Source: Shewanella ulleungensis (lineage in GTDB: Bacteria; Pseudomonadota; Gammaproteobacteria; Enterobacterales; Shewanellaceae). Taken from it: DNA of 64,000 nt. Location: NCBI RefSeq assembly GCF_014648315.1, contig NZ_BMQW01000001.1, positions 744,001 through 808,000 on the forward strand. The letters are read 5' to 3'. Below the pieces are notes generated by a model. The model did no database searches. It saw only the letters and a list, made by a program, of their open reading frames with translations, and was not told where the DNA came from. The translations under genes were made by a program, and so were the position numbers. Below, piece by piece: positions 8,727-17,509 of the stretch. How positions within the stretch are numbered: the first letter of the stretch is position 1; every line of letters begins with the position of its first letter.

Positions 8727-10247
8727 TTAACCTTTCGCTTGTAATCTTGCTTGCATAATCGCTTTGATATTACTGTTGTCAGCATACAAGTCAGCAATAG
8801 CTTTTCGGTAGTCTTTACAAAACACAGCTTGATTGTTTAAATCGCCAAATAAATCGGTTAACTGTAAAAAAGCTAATGGATCTTGAGCCGTTTTGCTGGC
8901 GAACTCATGTAATTGAACGGCCATTTGATCGTTAATCTCTAACGCTTCACCCTGTTGGTTTACCTGTTTATCGCTGTATAAACACCAGGCTGCAATGACC
9001 AAACACGCTAAAGATGTATCTCGATTTAAGGCGATATTTTCATTAATTGATGCAATGATAAACTTAGGTAATTTTGCTGAGCTTTCTAAACAAATACGCG
9101 CCAGACTATCTTTAATGTTCGGGTTAGCGAAACGCTCAATTAACGTGTCTTTGTATTGAGTTAAATCGATACCTTCTAACTGATCAATCAATGGTGTAAC
9201 TTCATCATCCATAAATTGACGAAGATACTTGGCAAATAATGGATCGGTGACTGACTCATCAATCGTGGCAAAGCCATGAATAGAACCCAATAACCCTAAT
9301 ACAGAGTGACCCGCGTTGAGTAGACGGATTTTCATTTTCTCAAATGGGGTCACATCACTGACAAATTGCGCTCCAACACTATCTAACGCTGGGCGACCAT
9401 CGCTGAAGTTATCTTCGATAACCCATTGAGTAAACGCTTCACAGGTAATCGGCCATTCATCATTAATATTTAATGTATTGGCGACATGTTCAATATCAGC
9501 TTTTGTGGTGACAGGTGTTATCCGGTCAACCATTGCATTAGGGAACGCAACATTCGCTTCTATCCATTGGCCTAATTCAACATCAATTTTACTCACAAAT
9601 GCTAATAACATTTTACGGGTCATGTCACCGTTGTGCTGAATATTGTCGCAAGATTGAATGGTAAAAGACTTCATACCCATTGCTTTACGCTGAATTAACG
9701 CAGCCGTGATATAACCAAATGCAGTAAATGGGTCGTGTAGATTAGCCATATCATGGATAATTTCAGGGTTGGTAAAATCAAACTCACCCGTTGCAGGGTT
9801 AAAGTTATAACCACCTTCAGTAATGGTCAGTGAGACAATTTTAGTTTGTGGACTAACTAACTTATCAATTACTTTTTGCTTGTCTTCTGGCGCAAAAAGA
9901 AAATCAATCATTGAACCAATGACTTGATGATCTATCTGACCATTTGGGTGACGTACCGTTAAACTGTATAAATAATCTTGCTTAACCAATACATCACGTA
10001 AACTACGATTAGCTTCTAATAAACCCACACCACAAATGGCCCAAGACTCAGAGCCCGGCATTTTGAGCAATTCATTAATGTACATCGCTTGGTGAGCACG
10101 GTGAAAACCACCAACACCAATATGAACGATACCTGCAGTTAATTTACTGCGGTCGTATTTCGGCACATCAACATCAGCAGATAAAGTGGATAACGATTGT
10201 TGATTTAACGTGTTAAGTTTAATGTTAGATTGTTGAGTGTGCTGCAT
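8727..10247 (-). CDS. Mannitol 2-dehydrogenase family protein
   Basis: Polyol-specific long-chain dehydrogenase of about 506-508 residues, oxidising D-mannitol (or a related polyol) to D-fructose with NAD. HIGVGGFHRAHQA near 44-56 is the nucleotide-binding entrance. KIRLLNAGH carries the Lys, Asn and His triad (308, 313 and 316 counting from the upstream ATG) matching the catalytic residues of Pseudomonas mannitol 2-dehydrogenase. Two ATG codons compete: 10253, and 10247 with GAGG seven bases upstream, preferred here. Fructuronate and arabinitol dehydrogenases share this fold; the fructokinase next door favours mannitol. Confidence 0.85.
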   Translation of the reverse strand: MQHTQQSNIKLNTLNQQSLSTLSADVDVPKYDRSKLTAGIVHIGVGGFHRAHQAMYINELLKMPGSESWAICGVGLLEANRSLRDVLVKQDYLYSLTVRHPNGQIDHQVIGSMIDFLFAPEDKQKVIDKLVSPQTKIVSLTITEGGYNFNPATGEFDFTNPEIIHDMANLHDPFTAFGYITAALIQRKAMGMKSFTIQSCDNIQHNGDMTRKMLLAFVSKIDVELGQWIEANVAFPNAMVDRITPVTTKADIEHVANTLNINDEWPITCEAFTQWVIEDNFSDGRPALDSVGAQFVSDVTPFEKMKIRLLNAGHSVLGLLGSIHGFATIDESVTDPLFAKYLRQFMDDEVTPLIDQLEGIDLTQYKDTLIERFANPNIKDSLARICLESSAKLPKFIIASINENIALNRDTSLACLVIAAWCLYSDKQVNQQGEALEINDQMAVQLHEFASKTAQDPLAFLQLTDLFGDLNNQAVFCKDYRKAIADLYADNSNIKAIMQARLQAKG

Positions 10248-10280
10248 ACTCATGCCTCGTAAAATATAATAATCGATTCT

Positions 10281-10348
10281 GTGTTAGTTCAGTAACACGC
10301 CAGACTCAAAGCAATCTTCGATCATTAATATGACCATTGCTTTGAGTC
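10281..10348 (-). repeat. Intercistronic hairpins, permease to dehydrogenase
   Basis: Two inverted repeats lie in the 107-bp gap between the permease stop and the dehydrogenase start. One is a perfect 13-bp pair at 10303-10315 and 10336-10348 (GACTCAAAGCAAT / ATTGCTTTGAGTC). The other is GTGTTA / TAACAC at 10281-10298. Neither is followed by a T-run, so they look more like mRNA-processing or attenuation structures than terminators. Confidence 0.6.
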
Positions 10349-10360
10349 ACTTATTGGTTT

Positions 10361-12076
10361 CTATAAGTTTAAATTTTTGTGACGTTTTAGCGCAAAATAT
10401 GAACAACTGAAATAAATCACTGTACAAACAAAACACACGGTTTCGAATAATGACTTATTGTCTGCATATATATCCATCGTCGGGCTATAAAACATCACAT
10501 TAACGGCAAGTGCGGTAATAATAACTAACGAGATAAACGCGAAACCATTTAATAGTTTGGTAAATTTACTGACATCTTCTATCGTTTCTTTGTCATCTAT
10601 GGCCATTGCATCTTGATATTCGGCAATTTGTTGCTGTTCTTTTTCATCAGCAATAATTGCGTCGCTATAATCTAAATCAGCGCCATACTTTTTAGCCAGT
10701 AAGGTATAAATAATAATGGTGAATATCCAGGTAGGGATAAATAAATAATAAAATGAAATCACATCTAGACTATTTAAACCAAAACCAAAGATTAACGCCA
10801 ATGCCCAAGTCGCAATTGCTGGTGTACTTTTAGACAAGTTTTGATATTTAGCCCAGTAGCGGGTTAACCCTATTTTAGGAAATAACACATGCTCAGCAAA
10901 TACAATCCCACCTACAGGAACAACTAATAAACCTGCATATGTTAGTAATGGCAGCATTTGGGTAAATACAAATGGGAAACAAGCAATCACTACCGTAACC
11001 ATACCTACAATTGCAGTAGTGCGTTCACGCGATTGATTAACGAAAATTGACTGAGCGGCTAAGCCAGCACGGTACAGGTTTGCGTTTGCCGTAGTCCAAC
11101 CAGCAATGATGATAATAACAAAACCTGAAAAACCTAAAGCATGATAAGCCACATCACCTGGATCGAGCTGTGTGATGGTGGTTTTTAACAATACTGCAGT
11201 CCCTGCGCCCATAATACCGGCCGAGATCCATGCGATATAATGGCCAAAGAACATGCCCACACCAGAAAATAGACCATAACTTTTACGCTTAGCAAAGCGG
11301 AAAATAGCCATGTCAATTAAACCAAAGTGAGTGATTGAGTTAGCGGCCCAAGCAAAACCAATGACTTCAAGCAAACCAATACCGGGCTCGCCTTTATCGT
11401 TTAAACCCGTCCAAATGGAACTGTCGCCAATGGTCATAAAGTCTTGCCAACCACCTAAGGTCGTCGTGCCTATCACGTGGTTTGATAACGCTGGGAATAA
11501 ACTGAATGAACCAGCGATAAAGATAACAAATAACCATGGCGCGCAGATTTTAGAAAAGTCAGCAACGGTTGAAAAGCCATACATGGCTACCACAACAACA
11601 ATTGAACCAACGGCCAATACAATCATCACAAACCATAAACTGTTGGGATACCAATTTAACTGTGCGGGAATATCAAACAAGAAACGTACCGCTGTGGAGG
11701 ATACGGTGATCATGGCGGCAGAAATCACGGCAAAGATAATAACGTTAGCCCAGTTATAGAGCTTGGTCATTGAATCGCCAGCAATTTTATTCAAATAATT
11801 GTACAAACTTAAGCGGGTTTCAACCGCAATAGGCGCAGTCAGTAACCACCAAGAACACATGGCTAATAGGTTACCAATGAGCAACCCTAAAAGAATATCG
11901 ATGGTCGATGCACCTAAGGCTACAAAGGTTGCACCAATCACAAATTCGGTTGCAGCAACATGCTCCCCAGCATATAAACCTGCAAAATGTTTCCAACCGT
12001 GCAGCTTATTCTTAGCGACGGGAAGCTGCTCTTCATTCATTTGATGAAATGAAGAATCTTGGTGACTTGTTGTCAT
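10361..12076 (-). CDS. NCS1-like permease of the polyol locus
   Basis: Integral membrane protein of 571 residues with about twelve hydrophobic segments between residues 40 and 560 and a soluble loop near 465-510 rich in Asp, Glu and Gln. The N-terminal part (GWKHFAGLYAGEHVAATEFV, then VALGAS) resembles the purine-cytosine permease/NCS1 group. Because it sits directly upstream of mannitol dehydrogenase and fructokinase and no PTS or MFS transporter is present, it is the likely polyol importer. NCS1 proteins usually carry nucleobases or vitamins, so the substrate is inference. The start is preceded by AGGA eleven bases upstream. Confidence 0.72.
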   Translation of the reverse strand: MTTSHQDSSFHQMNEEQLPVAKNKLHGWKHFAGLYAGEHVAATEFVIGATFVALGASTIDILLGLLIGNLLAMCSWWLLTAPIAVETRLSLYNYLNKIAGDSMTKLYNWANVIIFAVISAAMITVSSTAVRFLFDIPAQLNWYPNSLWFVMIVLAVGSIVVVVAMYGFSTVADFSKICAPWLFVIFIAGSFSLFPALSNHVIGTTTLGGWQDFMTIGDSSIWTGLNDKGEPGIGLLEVIGFAWAANSITHFGLIDMAIFRFAKRKSYGLFSGVGMFFGHYIAWISAGIMGAGTAVLLKTTITQLDPGDVAYHALGFSGFVIIIIAGWTTANANLYRAGLAAQSIFVNQSRERTTAIVGMVTVVIACFPFVFTQMLPLLTYAGLLVVPVGGIVFAEHVLFPKIGLTRYWAKYQNLSKSTPAIATWALALIFGFGLNSLDVISFYYLFIPTWIFTIIIYTLLAKKYGADLDYSDAIIADEKEQQQIAEYQDAMAIDDKETIEDVSKFTKLLNGFAFISLVIITALAVNVMFYSPTMDIYADNKSLFETVCFVCTVIYFSCSYFALKRHKNLNL

Positions 12077-12343
12077 TATTTTTATATTCCTATAATTTCA
12101 GGTAAATTAATCCCTCACCAATATCGATGATAAAATTAAGCAGCTTACCTTTTTTGACTATTTATTATTTCTGTTTAGTTGAAATAATAACCCCATTGAC
12201 TTTCTATTTTTATAAACACTTTTTGCTGCACATACGTTTTATTATAAATATAACTTTATTACTCAGACTTATTTTTGGTTTATATTGAGATAAACCTACT
12301 GACAATATTGTTATCGTCAGCATTCTATTTTTATAATCTAATT
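12077..12343 (-). promoter_or_regulatory. AT-rich promoter region of the permease operon
   Basis: A 267-bp very AT-rich stretch upstream of the permease. It contains the 10-bp palindrome ACAATATTGT (12302-12311) inside a wider CTGAC / GTCAG pair (12299-12320), a plausible operator for the neighbouring SorC-type regulator. No clear CRP site was seen. The operator assignment is inference. Confidence 0.4.
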
Positions 12344-12385
12344 GCAGTAAGTCACTTTTACATCTTTGTCTCAGTGACTTACTGC
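12344..12385 (-). repeat. Inverted repeat after the regulator gene
   Basis: Perfect 12-bp inverted repeat, GCAGTAAGTCAC at 12344-12355 and GTGACTTACTGC at 12374-12385, 20 bases downstream of the regulator stop. It lacks a T-run on either side, so it is only a possible terminator or mRNA-stabilising stem. Confidence 0.6.
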
Positions 12386-12405
12386 TTAATTCATATCGTC
12401 ATTCA

Positions 12406-13365
12406 TTACTTTTTTGCGAGTATTTGCTCTGCGGTATACTCATTCGTAATTAATGAGTTAATTAAACCGCCTTGTAATGCTGCAAATATTGCATTCACCT
12501 TATTTTTACCAGCAGCAACACCATAAACTGGTTTATTGGCATTGGGTATTAATGGTGCACTCATGACTAATTGGTTAATTGGGTGTGCTAATAACTGCCC
12601 CTGATGATCGTAAACCCAACTAATAATTTCACCTGCCGCTTTATCGTTCACCAATTCATTCAATTTATCTTGGTCAATAAATCCATCAAGTAATAATGGT
12701 GATTGCTCGCCAATCTGCCCTATACCGACAAATGTCGCATCAGCTTGTTCAACCAACGCTAAAATGCTTTTTATCGGAGCTAACTCATGCAGAATGTTTT
12801 TCTCTGTCACTGAGTTTGCAATAACCGGCAATGGCATTGGATAGTGTTTAGCTTGGACTCTGTTGGCCATGCTAACCACAATATCAAATGCAGAAGCTGA
12901 GCCGTCTGACATCATATTACCAAGCAAGGACACAATTTTATGCTGTGGACATTGCATTGACGGTAATTCATCAATACACGCCTTAAGCGCTCGACCTGTA
13001 CCAAATGCCAACGTTTTCGGTTGTGCTGACTTTAAGTAGCGCTCTAATACTGTCGCGCTGGTTTGTGCTAAGCCATGTACCGAGCTTTCATCACTGGGAT
13101 CGCTAGGTACAATTTCACACTCTAGTAAAGAAAATCTGTGTTTAAGTTGCTCAGCCAATTCCATACATTTTGCTATTGGATGGTCCAAACGCACTTTAAT
13201 TAAGCCTTCAGTTACTGCCAGAGCAACAAGCCTCTGCGCAGATTGTCTTGATACTTCTAATTTTTGCGCTATTTCATCTTGGGTATTTTTAGCGACGTAA
13301 TATAACCACGCCGCTCTAGCTGCATCTTCTAATCGCGCTAATTCTGAATTTGATTTGCTGTCCAT
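12406..13365 (-). CDS. SorC/DeoR-type sugar-binding regulator
   Basis: Transcription factor of 319 residues. The N-terminal helix-turn-helix is at about 15-60, with TQDEIAQKLEVSRQSAQRLV as the recognition part. The remaining ~250 residues are the SorC sugar-binding domain, which resembles a sugar-phosphate isomerase fold (VGIGQIGEQSPL, GVAAGKNKVNAIFAAL). Proteins of this family sense a sugar phosphate and control nearby catabolic genes. It lies between the HAD phosphatase and permease genes on the same strand. AAGGA six bases before the ATG fixes the start. The effector is unknown. Confidence 0.88.
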   Translation of the reverse strand: MDSKSNSELARLEDAARAAWLYYVAKNTQDEIAQKLEVSRQSAQRLVALAVTEGLIKVRLDHPIAKCMELAEQLKHRFSLLECEIVPSDPSDESSVHGLAQTSATVLERYLKSAQPKTLAFGTGRALKACIDELPSMQCPQHKIVSLLGNMMSDGSASAFDIVVSMANRVQAKHYPMPLPVIANSVTEKNILHELAPIKSILALVEQADATFVGIGQIGEQSPLLLDGFIDQDKLNELVNDKAAGEIISWVYDHQGQLLAHPINQLVMSAPLIPNANKPVYGVAAGKNKVNAIFAALQGGLINSLITNEYTAEQILAKK

Positions 13366-13386
13366 GATATTCCTTGTTATTCAGTC

Positions 13387-14058
13387 TTAGCGAACAATGT
13401 TGGGCATTAACTTGGCGAAATCTGGCCAATTGTTTAGCACCGGAACCTGTGGAAACACATTTTTTACCGGATGATTGTGGTAATTAATATGTCCACCGCC
13501 CACATAATGAATGACTGGCATATTGGCTGCGACAGCGGCTGTGACACCAAAAAAGCTGTCTTCTATCACTAAGCACTCTTCTGGTGCTACGCCCATACGC
13601 TTGGCTGCATGTAAAAATAAATCTGGTGCTGGTTTACCGTTTACGACTTCACTAGCAGTAAAAACATTCCCTGCAAACACATCGCCTAATCCCACAACTG
13701 CCAACGCTTTTGTTGTGCGGGGCAAACTGCTGCTTGTAGCAATACAAAACGGAACAGTTAATCTTGTAAGCACATCTTTAATACCTTGCGTAACGGTTAA
13801 GTCACGTTCAAATGCCAATAACAACTGTTCTCGATATTGCAATTCAAATGTTGGTGGCAAGGTAATATTCAACAAACTATTAATTTTGGCCGCGACGGTT
13901 GCAAACTGACAACCTAAAAAATGCTGCTGCACAAACGCCATATCAATATGTGCACCCAACACGGCTAATTTGTGGATTAACACATTCGCACTGATAACTT
14001 CACTGTCAATCACAACACCGTCGCAATCAAAAATGACTAACTTTGGCTTTGGACTCAT
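13387..14058 (-). CDS. HAD-family sugar-phosphate phosphatase
   Basis: HAD-superfamily hydrolase of 223 residues with a beta-phosphoglucomutase/phosphatase-type cap. Motif I is FDCDGVVID with nucleophile Asp11 and acid/base Asp13, motif II is ATSSSLPR, motif III is the Lys of NGKPAPDLF, and motif IV is VIEDSFFG. It ends 22 bp before the regulator and is first in the polyol gene run. It could remove phosphate from mannitol 1-phosphate or another sugar phosphate and so tune inducer levels. That role is inference. AAGG eight bases before the ATG supports the start. Confidence 0.82.
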   Translation of the reverse strand: MSPKPKLVIFDCDGVVIDSEVISANVLIHKLAVLGAHIDMAFVQQHFLGCQFATVAAKINSLLNITLPPTFELQYREQLLLAFERDLTVTQGIKDVLTRLTVPFCIATSSSLPRTTKALAVVGLGDVFAGNVFTASEVVNGKPAPDLFLHAAKRMGVAPEECLVIEDSFFGVTAAVAANMPVIHYVGGGHINYHNHPVKNVFPQVPVLNNWPDFAKLMPNIVR

Positions 14059-14268
14059 AAACCAGCCTTAATGGATGAATAAAATTAAGGTCCTATTTTA
14101 CAATGGCTTTAAACGATAAATCCTACTTAACTGCCTATGTTAGGTATAATTTAATGCTTATCGTGCCTCACTATTAACCATTATCAGAATTTTGCCACCC
14201 GTTTGTTGTGCATTCGCACCCAGCGTGAGCATATGCCCTAACCTTGAGCATATTCCCTCTTCTCAATA

Positions 14269-14282
14269 TTGATGTCAATCAC
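14269..14282. promoter_or_regulatory. FNR-like box upstream of adhE
   Basis: TTGAT GTCA ATCAC matches the FNR consensus TTGAT-N4-ATCAA at nine of ten positions. It is 570 bp from adhE, so a distal promoter or an upstream role is needed. Anaerobic control of adhE would fit the enzyme's fermentative function. Confidence 0.5.
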
Positions 14283-14722
14283 ATTTCTTGAATTAAATAA
14301 GCAAACCGAGCTTTAGCGGTTGCTTATGTATGATTCGTGATAATAAAATGTTATTTAAATTCAATAGAATAATATTTATCACACAGTAAAAGCTCTAAAA
14401 TAAAACAATTCAATCTGAACAAAAATCATTCAGTTTGTAATACAGAACAATCAATATTAATCTTAAAATTGTCGCTTTTAGCTTGTACCTTGCACCAATG
14501 ACACGCACTTAAAGGATGCAATAGTAAGTAATTTGCGCTGAGCGTTAATGGGTAAAGTGTGGTTATGGACATAAGAAGGATGAAAATTGAATCATCATTT
14601 CATCATCAAGGAACTTTAACTTAAGTGTGCCATTGTAATTTAAATCAATCATTAACTCATAAACAGGTCATTGATATGCATATCTACAACCCAAAAAGCG
14701 TTCAGAAATCACACACAGACAC

Positions 14723-14737
14723 TGTAATAAAATTACA
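14723..14737. promoter_or_regulatory. HexR operator upstream of adhE
   Basis: TGTAAT AAA ATTACA is a perfect 6-3-6 palindrome identical to the HexR consensus described for Shewanella and relatives. It lies 115 bp before the adhE start. The hexR gene is 13 kb away in this window. Confidence 0.75.
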
Positions 14738-14750
14738 CTTATTATCTTTT

Positions 14751-14766
14751 TGTGGTCAGTATCACA
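14751..14766. promoter_or_regulatory. CRP-like site upstream of adhE
   Basis: TGTGG-N6-TCACA, nine of ten matches to the CRP consensus half-sites. It lies between the two HexR-like boxes, 86 bp before adhE. Confidence 0.5.
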
Positions 14767-14785
14767 GCATATTTACCCTGTAAAC

Positions 14786-14800
14786 TGTAATTTTATTAAC
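14786..14800. promoter_or_regulatory. Second, imperfect HexR-like box
   Basis: TGTAAT TTT ATTAAC keeps the left half-site intact and has the right half-site altered at its last two positions. It lies 49 bp downstream of the perfect box, a spacing that could allow cooperative binding. Confidence 0.45.
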
Positions 14801-14851
14801 AAAGAATATTTTGCAAAAACGATTTGTTGAATATTTTTAGAGGAAATCATT

Positions 14852-17449
14852 ATGACTGTAACCAATACTCAAGAGCTTGACCTACTGGTAGAGCGCGTTG
14901 CCAAGGCACAAGCTGAATTTGCTAACTTTAGCCAAGAGCAAGTAGACAAAATTTTTAGAGCCGCAGCTTTTGCCGCGGCTGATGCCCGTATATCTCTCGC
15001 TAAAATGGCGGCCACAGAAACCGGAATGGGTGTGCTTGAAGATAAAGTGATTAAAAACCACTTTGCGTCTGAATACATCTATAACAAGTATAAAGATGAA
15101 AAAACCTGTGGCATTTTGTCTGAGGACTTAACTTTTGGCACCATTACGATTGCAGAACCTGTCGGGATTATTTGCGGTATTGTGCCCACAACAAACCCAA
15201 CCTCAACCGCTATTTTTAAAGCCCTTATCAGTTTAAAAACCCGTAACGGCATTATTTTCTCTCCGCACCCAAGAGCTAAAAACTCAACCACAACCGCTGC
15301 AAGAATTGTATTAGATGCTGCTGTAGCGGCAGGTGCGCCAAAAGACATTATTGGTTGGATAGATCAACCCAGCGTGGCGTTATCGAATCAATTAATGACT
15401 CACGAAAAAATTAACCTCATTTTAGCCACTGGTGGCCCTGGTATGGTGAAAGCCGCCTACTCTTCTGGCAAACCCGCCATTGGTGTTGGCGCAGGTAACA
15501 CGCCAATCGTTATTGATGAAACTGCCGACATTAAACGCGCTGTGAGTTCAATTCTAATGTCTAAAACCTTCGACAATGGTGTGGTGTGTGCCTCTGAGCA
15601 AGCTGTTATCGTAGTTGAAAGTATATATAAGCAAGTCAAAGAGCGCTTTGCTCACTATGGCGGCTATATGTTGTCTAAAGCAGAAACTGCAGCAATGCAA
15701 AACGTCATTCTTAAAAATGGCGGACTTAACGCCGACATCGTTGGCCAGAGCGCAGTCAATATCGCCCTTATGGCTGGCATTACCGTACCAAGCCACACCA
15801 AAGTATTGATTGGTGAAGTCACAGACATTGATGATGCTGAAGCATTTGCCCATGAAAAATTATCACCGCTTTTGGGTATGTACAAAGCTAAAGATTTTAA
15901 TGAAGCCATGGATAAAGCTGAAGCATTAGTTACCTTAGGCGGTATTGGCCATACCTCTGGTTTATATACCGATCAAGATACCCAAGAAGCACGCGTGAAA
16001 GCCTTTGGTTTTAGAATGAAAACCGCGCGTATTTTAATCAACACCCCAGCCTCTCAAGGCGGCATTGGTGACTTATATAACTTCAAGTTAGCACCATCGT
16101 TAACCTTAGGTTGTGGTTCATGGGGCGGTAACTCAATTTCTGAAAACGTTGGCCCAAGTCACTTAATCAACAAAAAAATGGTCGCCAAGAGGGCTGAAAA
16201 CATGTTGTGGCACAAGCTTCCATCGTCTATCTATTTCCGCCGTGGCAGTTTACCGATTGCCCTTGAAGAGTTAAGCGACAAAAAACGTGCATTAATTATT
16301 ACTGATAAGTTTCTGTTTAATAATGGCTATTGCAACGAAACCTTGAAGATTTTAAAAGCACAAGGGTTAGAAACAGAAGTCTTTTACGAGGTAGAAGCCG
16401 ACCCAACATTAGCCATTGTTCGTCAAGGCGCTAAAGTCGCTAACAGCTTCCAGCCCGATGTGATTATCGCATTAGGCGGTGGCTCACCTATGGATGCGGC
16501 GAAAATTATCTGGGTTATGTACGAACATCCAGATGTCGATTTTGCAGACTTAGCCTTACGCTTTATGGACATCCGTAAACGTATTTACAAATTTCCTAAA
16601 ATGGGCCGTAAAGCCAAAATGGTTGCCATTCCAACCACATCAGGTACAGGTTCAGAAGTGACACCTTTTGCGGTGGTAACCGATGAAGTGACCGGTAAAA
16701 AGTACCCAATTGCTGATTATGAGCTCACACCAAGTATGGCCATTGTAGACCCAAATCTTGTGATGGACATGCCTAAGTCATTAACCGCGTTTGGCGGTAT
16801 TGATGCAGTAACTCACGCATTAGAAGCGTATGTCAGTGTCATGGCAAACGAATACAGTGACGGCCAGGCATTACAAGCACTCGATTTGCTGGTGAAATAC
16901 TTGCCAGATGCCTACGAGCTTGGTGCTAAAGCCCCTGTCGCCCGTGAGAAAGTCCATAATGGTGCCACCATTGCAGGTATTGCATTTGCCAACGCGTTCT
17001 TGGGGGTCTGTCACTCAATGGCGCACAAATTAGGTGCAGAGTTCCACTTAGCCCATGGTTTAGCCAATGCCCTGCTCATCTCTAACGTTATTCGTTTTAA
17101 CGCGACAGACATGCCAACCAAACAAGCGGCATTCAGTCAATACGATCGTCCTAAAGCATTGTGTCGTTATGCTGCGATTAGCGAACACTTAAAATTAGGT
17201 GGTAAAACAGACGAGCAAAAAGTTGAAAAGCTAATTGAGAAAATCGAAGAGCTTAAGAAAGTCATTGGGATCCCAGCCTCTATTCAAGAAGCCGGTGTTA
17301 ATGAAGCAGACTTTATTGCCAAGTTAGACGAGTTAGCAGAAGATGCGTTTGACGATCAATGTACTGGTGCAAACCCTCGTTACCCACTCATTAGCGAGAT
17401 TAAACAAGTGCTACTAGACAGCTTCTATGGCCGTGCTTATAAAGACTAA
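14852..17449 (+). CDS. adhE: Bifunctional aldehyde-alcohol dehydrogenase AdhE
   Basis: Fermentative enzyme of 865 residues reducing acetyl-CoA to acetaldehyde and then ethanol with NADH; the family forms long spirosomes. The N-terminal aldehyde dehydrogenase domain (1-440) has catalytic Cys246 in DNGVVCASEQ. The C-terminal iron alcohol dehydrogenase domain (about 450-865) has IALGGGSPMDAAKI for NAD and FGGIDAVTHALEAYVS and HSMAHKLGAEFHLAHG for iron. Length is close to the E. coli protein. The start follows AGAGGAAATCATT. Upstream sites suggest HexR, CRP and possibly FNR control. Confidence 0.97.
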   Translation: MTVTNTQELDLLVERVAKAQAEFANFSQEQVDKIFRAAAFAAADARISLAKMAATETGMGVLEDKVIKNHFASEYIYNKYKDEKTCGILSEDLTFGTITIAEPVGIICGIVPTTNPTSTAIFKALISLKTRNGIIFSPHPRAKNSTTTAARIVLDAAVAAGAPKDIIGWIDQPSVALSNQLMTHEKINLILATGGPGMVKAAYSSGKPAIGVGAGNTPIVIDETADIKRAVSSILMSKTFDNGVVCASEQAVIVVESIYKQVKERFAHYGGYMLSKAETAAMQNVILKNGGLNADIVGQSAVNIALMAGITVPSHTKVLIGEVTDIDDAEAFAHEKLSPLLGMYKAKDFNEAMDKAEALVTLGGIGHTSGLYTDQDTQEARVKAFGFRMKTARILINTPASQGGIGDLYNFKLAPSLTLGCGSWGGNSISENVGPSHLINKKMVAKRAENMLWHKLPSSIYFRRGSLPIALEELSDKKRALIITDKFLFNNGYCNETLKILKAQGLETEVFYEVEADPTLAIVRQGAKVANSFQPDVIIALGGGSPMDAAKIIWVMYEHPDVDFADLALRFMDIRKRIYKFPKMGRKAKMVAIPTTSGTGSEVTPFAVVTDEVTGKKYPIADYELTPSMAIVDPNLVMDMPKSLTAFGGIDAVTHALEAYVSVMANEYSDGQALQALDLLVKYLPDAYELGAKAPVAREKVHNGATIAGIAFANAFLGVCHSMAHKLGAEFHLAHGLANALLISNVIRFNATDMPTKQAAFSQYDRPKALCRYAAISEHLKLGGKTDEQKVEKLIEKIEELKKVIGIPASIQEAGVNEADFIAKLDELAEDAFDDQCTGANPRYPLISEIKQVLLDSFYGRAYKD

Positions 17450-17473
17450 TTTTCTGGTTAAATATTGATACAC

Positions 17474-17509
17474 AACGCCTTAAGTGCCACCGCGCTTAAG
17501 GCGTTTTTT
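17474..17509 (+). terminator. Rho-independent terminator after adhE
   Basis: Perfect 11-bp stem AACGCCTTAAG / CTTAAGGCGTT with a 10-base loop and a T-run. Its T-run overlaps the stop codon of the convergent racemase-family gene. Confidence 0.85.

Larger units (their letters stand above)
14059..14851 (+). promoter_or_regulatory. Long regulatory region upstream of adhE
   Basis: About 790 bp without a credible protein gene, lying between the HAD gene (minus) and adhE (plus). It holds an FNR-like box, a perfect HexR box, a CRP-like site and a second imperfect HexR box, listed separately. The last 130 bp is AT-rich and carries three of these sites. The rest shows no recognised RNA or repeat, but could encode a long leader or a small RNA. 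Confidence 0.6.

Noticed and set aside
11331-11759. 142-codon frame antisense to the permease
   Set aside because: Shadow of a membrane protein gene on the opposite strand.
14565-14624. 19-codon frame in the adhE leader
   Set aside because: No good ribosome binding site, no regulatory codon run and no attenuator-like stem was seen after it.
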